From: Clostridia bacterium
GTDB lineage: Bacteria > Bacillota_A > Clostridia > Oscillospirales > CAG-272
NCBI GenBank assembly: GCA_017462125.1
Contig: JAFTRQ010000043.1
Span: 1-8,313 of the forward strand
Length of the DNA stretch: 8,313 bases
Direction: 5' to 3'
The notes beneath the pieces are model-generated. The model was given only the letters and a program-made list of their open reading frames with translations. It was not told the DNA's origin and did no database searches. The first letter of the stretch is position 1. Each line of letters starts with the position of its first letter. This document shows, in pieces, positions 5,365-8,313 of this stretch. The translations under genes and the position numbers were made by a program.

Positions 5365-5592
5365 ATGGGTGATCTTGTGAGTAATATCTTCACGTCTTTT
5401 TCCGAGACCATCGGTGGTCTCGCAGGCGGTCTGCGTGAAGCGTTTACGCAGTTGATCTATGCAAACGGCACGGACGGGGCGTTTTCTCCTCTGCTTCAGT
5501 TCCTGCTTATCTTTGCAGGTATCGGTCTTGCCGCAGGTGTGCTCTGGAAGATTTTCGGTCTTATCAAGGGCAAAGGCAACCGTCCTATGTGA
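5365..5592 (+). CDS. Major coat protein candidate (pVIII-like)
   Basis: This 75-residue protein has the build of a filamentous phage major coat. The N-terminal half (residues 1-41) is amphipathic and glycine-rich with few charges (D3, E14, R24, E25, D37). It is followed by one membrane helix (about residues 42-61, SPLLQFLLIFAGIGLAAGVL) and a basic tail (K62, K68, K70, R73) that would contact DNA. I see no clear cleavable signal peptide, so it may insert unprocessed or be cut inside the glycine-rich part. AAGGGGG (5350-5356) precedes the ATG. A terminator right after it, as after gene VIII of Ff phages, would give excess coat transcript. The stop codon lies in a small hairpin (5582-5588 with 5592-5598). 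Another small membrane phage protein cannot be excluded. Confidence 0.78.
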   Translation: MGDLVSNIFTSFSETIGGLAGGLREAFTQLIYANGTDGAFSPLLQFLLIFAGIGLAAGVLWKIFGLIKGKGNRPM

Positions 5593-5611
5593 TAGGACAC
5601 AAACAAAAAAG

Positions 5612-5647
5612 CCCTGTCCCACGTTTGATGGGGCAGGGTGATTTTTT
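5612..5647 (+). terminator. Terminator between coat and adsorption protein genes
   Basis: CCCTGTCCC (5612-5620) pairs with GGGGCAGGG (5630-5638), with one G-T wobble, then TTTTTT (5642-5647). Its place after the major coat gene matches the central terminator of Ff phages, which lowers minor-protein expression relative to coat. Confidence 0.87.
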
Positions 5648-5665
5648 ATTGTGAAAGGAAAAGGT

Positions 5666-6784
5666 ATGAAAAATAAGAAAATGATCTTTAAAAGGGTAGC
5701 CGCCGCTTTCGGTTTAGTCCTTGCGTTAATCCCTCTTGTGGTGCTCGGAGTGGCGGCGGCGGATGATGATATACCAACGTCTTGGGGTGAGTACGTAGAA
5801 TGGAACGGATATGATGCGGTGATTCGGGATTATCTCGGAGTGTTGCCGAGTGCCGTTGCTGATGGTACGGTGTCGGAGTTTGGTTCGTATGATGATCTTG
5901 TGAGACGCACGGATGGATTAAACAAAGGATACTTGTATTGTCAACCGTGGGAACAACCCCTTTCTGATGATATTATGTCGTCTCAAAACGCATGGTATGC
6001 GGCGAACGGTGTCCGTCAGATGAGTAGTAATTATCTGCGTGGATTTGTTGGTGCAGAGTTAGGCGAACGTTTAAACACGTTGCATGGTGTCATGTCTTAC
6101 ACGATTACGTATAAGGGATCGGATGGACAAACGGAGATTTACCGCGGAAAGGGCGCGGTGTATACCGATGTTGTATATGGCAGAAACGCGATTTTGTGTC
6201 TGCATAATAACTTATATGACGGTGATAAGACGTACAATCGTATTGAATTTGTTTTTAATCATGAAAACGTTGATGGTGAGTATAGCGGTCACACCAATAT
6301 GCAGTTTAGCCCTTATCAAATGCGCGTGCGACAAAGTGACGGTGGAACGATTACGTCTTATACGTTGAATAACGCGGAGCTTGATATTGCATTGTACCAA
6401 GAAGGCGATCAGGTGCACGGCTTTGATTACGTTTTGTATAGTCTTTTAATGCCGCGATTCTCTATGGCGTATCAAAATGACTATTTTATCAACCTTGCGA
6501 ATATAGCAAACGTCTGCGAGGACGTTTTTACGTATGCCTACGATTGTGGCAACTATAACGGTTATTATAACGGCTTTGCGAACGGCGAAACGTCCGCGCT
6601 TAATGGAACAAATACGTTCGGTGATTTGGTGATTGGAATCTTTGAGGCCCCCGGTGTTTTGATTGAAAGCATGCTTGACTTTGATATCCTCGGTATCAAC
6701 GTAGCAGGATTTGTGAAAGTGTTGCTCACGTTGTCCGTTACCGCCGCGATTGTGTTCTTTATCTTGAAAATTACGAAGGGGTGA
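5666..6784 (+). CDS. Adsorption (minor coat) protein candidate, pIII-like
   Basis: This 372-residue protein has the pIII layout: an N-terminal signal peptide (charged KNKKMIFKR, then a hydrophobic stretch, probable cleavage after the alanines at about residue 31), a long exported domain, and one C-terminal membrane helix (about residues 346-366) followed by a basic tail. The exported part is rich in Tyr, Asn and Gly, with a flexible stretch near YDCGNYNGYYNGFANG, and has four cysteines that could form disulfides. Such a protein sits at the virion tip and binds the host receptor. No receptor-binding domain is recognised; for a Gram-positive host the receptor would be a wall or pilus component. 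The start at 5666 follows AAAGGA (5654-5659); an in-frame GTG at 5651 lies next to the terminator and has no such site. Sequence family not recognised; call rests on layout and position. Confidence 0.75.
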   Translation: MKNKKMIFKRVAAAFGLVLALIPLVVLGVAAADDDIPTSWGEYVEWNGYDAVIRDYLGVLPSAVADGTVSEFGSYDDLVRRTDGLNKGYLYCQPWEQPLSDDIMSSQNAWYAANGVRQMSSNYLRGFVGAELGERLNTLHGVMSYTITYKGSDGQTEIYRGKGAVYTDVVYGRNAILCLHNNLYDGDKTYNRIEFVFNHENVDGEYSGHTNMQFSPYQMRVRQSDGGTITSYTLNNAELDIALYQEGDQVHGFDYVLYSLLMPRFSMAYQNDYFINLANIANVCEDVFTYAYDCGNYNGYYNGFANGETSALNGTNTFGDLVIGIFEAPGVLIESMLDFDILGINVAGFVKVLLTLSVTAAIVFFILKITKG

Positions 6785-6789
6785 TTTGA

Positions 6790-7011
6790 ATGGTATTGTG
6801 GGAATTTATTGAAACGAAGATATTTCCGTTGTTCGGAAACGTGCCTACAGAGGAAATAAACCTCGGATGGCTCGGTACGTTCACGCCGTTGCAGTTCATT
6901 CAGTTTCTTTTTTGGCTTGCGGTCGGTGTGTGTACGATTCATTTCCTCTACGTACTCCCGTATCGTTGGATTCTCTCGCTTATGGGCGTGAAAAAGTGGA
7001 AAGGGAAGTGA
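6790..7011 (+). CDS. Small membrane protein, possible minor virion protein
   Basis: This 73-residue protein starts MVLWEFIETKIFPLFGNVPT, has a hydrophobic segment at about residues 33-56 (PLQFIQFLFWLAVGVCTIHF) and ends in a basic tail (KKWKGK). AAGGGG precedes the ATG and overlaps the stop of the upstream gene, with only 5 bases between genes, so it is in the same translated unit. It stands between the adsorption protein and a second membrane protein, the place of pVI or of the pVII/pIX group in other inoviruses. I do not recognise its sequence; role in virion tip or assembly is inferred from position. Confidence 0.65.
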   Translation: MVLWEFIETKIFPLFGNVPTEEINLGWLGTFTPLQFIQFLFWLAVGVCTIHFLYVLPYRWILSLMGVKKWKGK

Positions 7012-7015
7012 TTGA

Positions 7016-7375
7016 ATGGGTAAAGTAGGAATGGCAGCATTGTCCGTATTGCTCGCGATCGTTTTTGTGATGTCGGTGTATTGTTATGGTACAGACAAAA
7101 AATACTCCGCTTGGCATCATTTCGAGATGATCGTTGACGGATTTGAAAGTGTACCATCTTTATTTGAAATCGCGGAAGATTGGAATAAGGATGAGTTCTG
7201 GGTTACGTTCCCGGAGGAAGATGACAGTAGGTGGGTTGATATTAGCGACAAGAATGATGTTGAAAAGTTCTTCATTCATTGCAAGTATGCCGTGACTGAA
7301 TTTACTGCGTTCTTGTATCGCGTGGTGCGTATTGTTGGTATCTTGTTCCCGTGGAACGGCTTACAAGATCGTTGA
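7016..7375 (+). CDS. Membrane protein, possible pVI-like minor coat protein
   Basis: This 119-residue protein has an N-terminal hydrophobic helix (residues about 4-22, VGMAALSVLLAIVFVMSVYC) and a middle acidic, aromatic part (FPEEDDSRWVDISDKND). A hydrophobic C-terminal segment (about 95-115, ending VVRIVGILFPW) could be a second membrane helix or a membrane-facing helix. It follows the previous gene after 4 bases with AAAGGGAAG upstream. In Ff phages pVI, a membrane protein of similar size, lies between pIII and pI, so this is the best candidate by position. Sequence family not recognised. The next gene starts 14 bases after its stop. Confidence 0.65.
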   Translation: MGKVGMAALSVLLAIVFVMSVYCYGTDKKYSAWHHFEMIVDGFESVPSLFEIAEDWNKDEFWVTFPEEDDSRWVDISDKNDVEKFFIHCKYAVTEFTAFLYRVVRIVGILFPWNGLQDR

Positions 7376-7389
7376 AAGGCGGTGATGAT

Positions 7390-8196
7390 ATGTTCTACGT
7401 GATATTGGTGGTCTTGATCGGCTACGTTATTTACCGCTTCATCTCTGCGTATCGGATGAATACGTATGATACCGTTGTGGCCTTCACGGGCGGTCTCGGA
7501 TCGGGAAAATCGTTCCTCTCGGTACAAACTGCGGTAAAGCTTTTGAAACGCAAGAGAAGGGAAGTGTGGTGGCACAACGTAACACATAAAGACGATAAGT
7601 GGGAAAAACCCTTGCTGTATTCGTCCATTCCTGTGCGGATCAGTAGAAAAGAAATGGCAACTGTATTGACGGATAAGCACCTGCTTCTGCAAGCGCATAT
7701 CGTCAAAAATTCCGTTCTGCTTCTTGACGAGATTGGCGGTTATTGCTCGCAGTTCGACTATAGAGCCATTAACGCGGACGTCTTTGACGAGTTCGTGCGG
7801 TTCTTCCGTCATTACGTGCAAGGGTACTTGGTCTGCAATGATCAGTGTTCCGAGAATATCGTGCTACAAGTCCGCCGCAGACTTAATACGGTCTACAACC
7901 TCATGTGTTTCCGTAAACGTTTCTTTTTCTTCTACACGGTGAAAGTGCGTAATATCTCCGTATCCGAGGAAATCAAGACTATTGAAGAACAAGATACCGA
8001 GGATAACATGACTACGTTGTTTGGCTTCTTGCCGCGCTTTAGGCGGTATGATACGCATTGCTATGCGCACCGCTATGATCGCGTGCCAACGGCAGCAGAA
8101 AACGTACACTCTGGATTGACAACCGATAAGATCTTGCGCATGTCAAAAGCAAAGGTCGAGACGATTGATCAAAAAATTGCAAAAGAAAATATTTGA
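7390..8196 (+). CDS. zot: Zot/pI-type assembly ATPase
   Basis: This 268-residue protein powers extrusion of the phage through the membrane. After an N-terminal membrane helix (residues 2-20) comes the Zot-type ATPase core: Walker A GGLGSGKS (residues 34-41) and Walker B VLLLDE (D113, E114). RFFRHYVQGYL and a VRRRLNTVYN stretch follow, typical of the DUF/Zot fold. In Ff pI the membrane helix lies towards the C-terminus after the cytoplasmic domain; here it is N-terminal. The start at 7390 follows AAAGGCGGTG with normal spacing. An in-frame ATG at 7351 lies within the preceding gene and adds only 13 residues without a site. It is the best single marker of the inovirus. Confidence 0.88.
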   Translation: MFYVILVVLIGYVIYRFISAYRMNTYDTVVAFTGGLGSGKSFLSVQTAVKLLKRKRREVWWHNVTHKDDKWEKPLLYSSIPVRISRKEMATVLTDKHLLLQAHIVKNSVLLLDEIGGYCSQFDYRAINADVFDEFVRFFRHYVQGYLVCNDQCSENIVLQVRRRLNTVYNLMCFRKRFFFFYTVKVRNISVSEEIKTIEEQDTEDNMTTLFGFLPRFRRYDTHCYAHRYDRVPTAAENVHSGLTTDKILRMSKAKVETIDQKIAKENI

Positions 8197-8202
8197 AAAG
8201 CC

Positions 8203-8231
8203 TTGACAAACTCTAAAACCTATGGTAAACT
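8203..8231 (+). promoter_or_regulatory. Promoter pointing out of the prophage right end
   Basis: TTGACA (8203-8208), 17-base spacer and TAAACT (8226-8231; four of six in the -10) follow the Zot stop by 6 bases. In the circular phage this promoter would read across attP toward the rep region; in the prophage it reads into the host. Confidence 0.65.
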
Positions 8232-8254
8232 ATAGGGGATAGATTGCAAGGTCA

Positions 8255-8277
8255 CTCGCGGAATACAAAACCGCGAG
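8255..8277 (+). other. Hairpin between the outward promoter and attR
   Basis: CTCGCGG (8255-8261) pairs with CCGCGAG (8271-8277), followed by the T-rich GTTTAGTTT. It may be a weak terminator or a part of the att region. The stem is only 7 bp and the T run is interrupted. Confidence 0.5.
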
Positions 8278-8287
8278 GTTTAGTTTA

Positions 8288-8308
8288 ATGCGTCCAATTA
8301 TACAAAAG
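8288..8308 (+). other. Right attachment site (attR)
   Basis: The 21-base copy (ATGC, then GTCCAATTATACAAAAG) is identical to 3226-3246. The bases upstream (TTTAGTTTA) differ from the good left dif arm, so the left arm of the phage att is degenerate, as expected when XerC exchange joins a phage arm to the chromosomal right arm. Only five host bases follow. Confidence 0.85.
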
Positions 8309-8313
8309 ACAAA

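Larger units (their letters stand above)
3226..8308 (+). mobile_element. Inovirus (filamentous phage) prophage integrated at dif, unit length 5062 bp
   Basis: The element is bounded by a 21-bp direct repeat (3226-3246 and 8288-8308). It carries, all on one strand, the usual inovirus modules in the usual order: HUH replication initiator, small regulator, ssDNA-binding protein, short coat protein with one membrane helix, terminator, large secreted adsorption protein, small membrane proteins, and a Zot/pI ATPase. The 5062-base unit fits the size range of inoviruses. No integrase or transposase is present, consistent with use of the host XerCD system, as known for CTXphi and other IMEX phages. 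No secretin gene is present. The sequence after the right repeat (ACAAA) differs from that after the left one, so no second tandem copy follows directly. Confidence 0.9.

Noticed and set aside
7276..7821. Minus-strand open frame of 181 codons under the Zot gene
   Set aside because: It lies antisense to the Walker A and B coding region, which is clearly read on the plus strand.
8288..8313. Start of a second tandem prophage copy
   Set aside because: After the right att core the sequence is ACAAA, not the GCGCTG that follows the left core, so no identical copy follows directly.

Overview
The window holds an integrated filamentous phage (inovirus, about 5.06 kb) beside a short stretch of host chromosome from a spore-forming member of the Firmicutes (Clostridia-like). 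The host assignment rests on a dipicolinate synthase B C-terminus, a SpoIVFB-type M50 protease, strong AGGAGG-type ribosome binding sites and the gene style. The phage has no secretin gene, which fits a host with a single membrane. No species can be named from the sequence.

Layout. Positions 1-3217 are host: the tail of dpaB and its terminator (1-167), a small M50 membrane metalloprotease (210-788), and a two-gene ABC-2 exporter operon (866-3020) closed by a strong bidirectional terminator (3103-3152). At 3218-3247 lies a near-palindromic 11+6+11 site with the architecture of a chromosomal dif (XerCD) site. Its core returns as a 21-bp direct repeat at 8288-8308. Between the two copies (unit length 5062 bp) there is no integrase or transposase, so host XerC/XerD are the likely recombinases.

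Phage order: a noncoding region of about 600 nt with a folded att structure (3229-3448), a terminator (3491-3527) and a run of about ten hairpins (3541-3814); a HUH rolling-circle initiator (3842-4525); a coupled small HTH-like protein (4522-4716); a 25-nt-arm inverted repeat carrying promoter sequences and tiny ORFs on both strands (4750-4957), then a terminator (4971-4994); a set of TGAGAAAACA direct repeats and a promoter (5009-5089); a ssDNA-binding-protein candidate (5121-5351); a major coat protein candidate (5365-5592); a terminator (5612-5647) as in the Ff phages; a large secreted and C-terminally anchored adsorption protein (5666-6784); two small membrane proteins (6790-7011 and 7016-7375); a Zot/pI-type assembly ATPase (7390-8196); and an outward promoter (8203-8231) next to the right att site.

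Working together: the initiator nicks and drives rolling-circle replication, the small binding protein coats the single strand, and coat and minor proteins wait in the membrane while the Zot ATPase powers extrusion. Integration at dif uses host Xer enzymes, probably on a folded single-stranded att as in CTXphi. The most interesting unexplained parts are noncoding: the inverted att copy, the hairpin array, and the promoter-bearing inverted repeat. The last could be a complementary-strand (RNA-polymerase-primed) origin, a small-RNA locus, or a type I toxin-antitoxin locus. The phage coding region is also strongly enriched for the tetranucleotide ACGT compared with the host flank.
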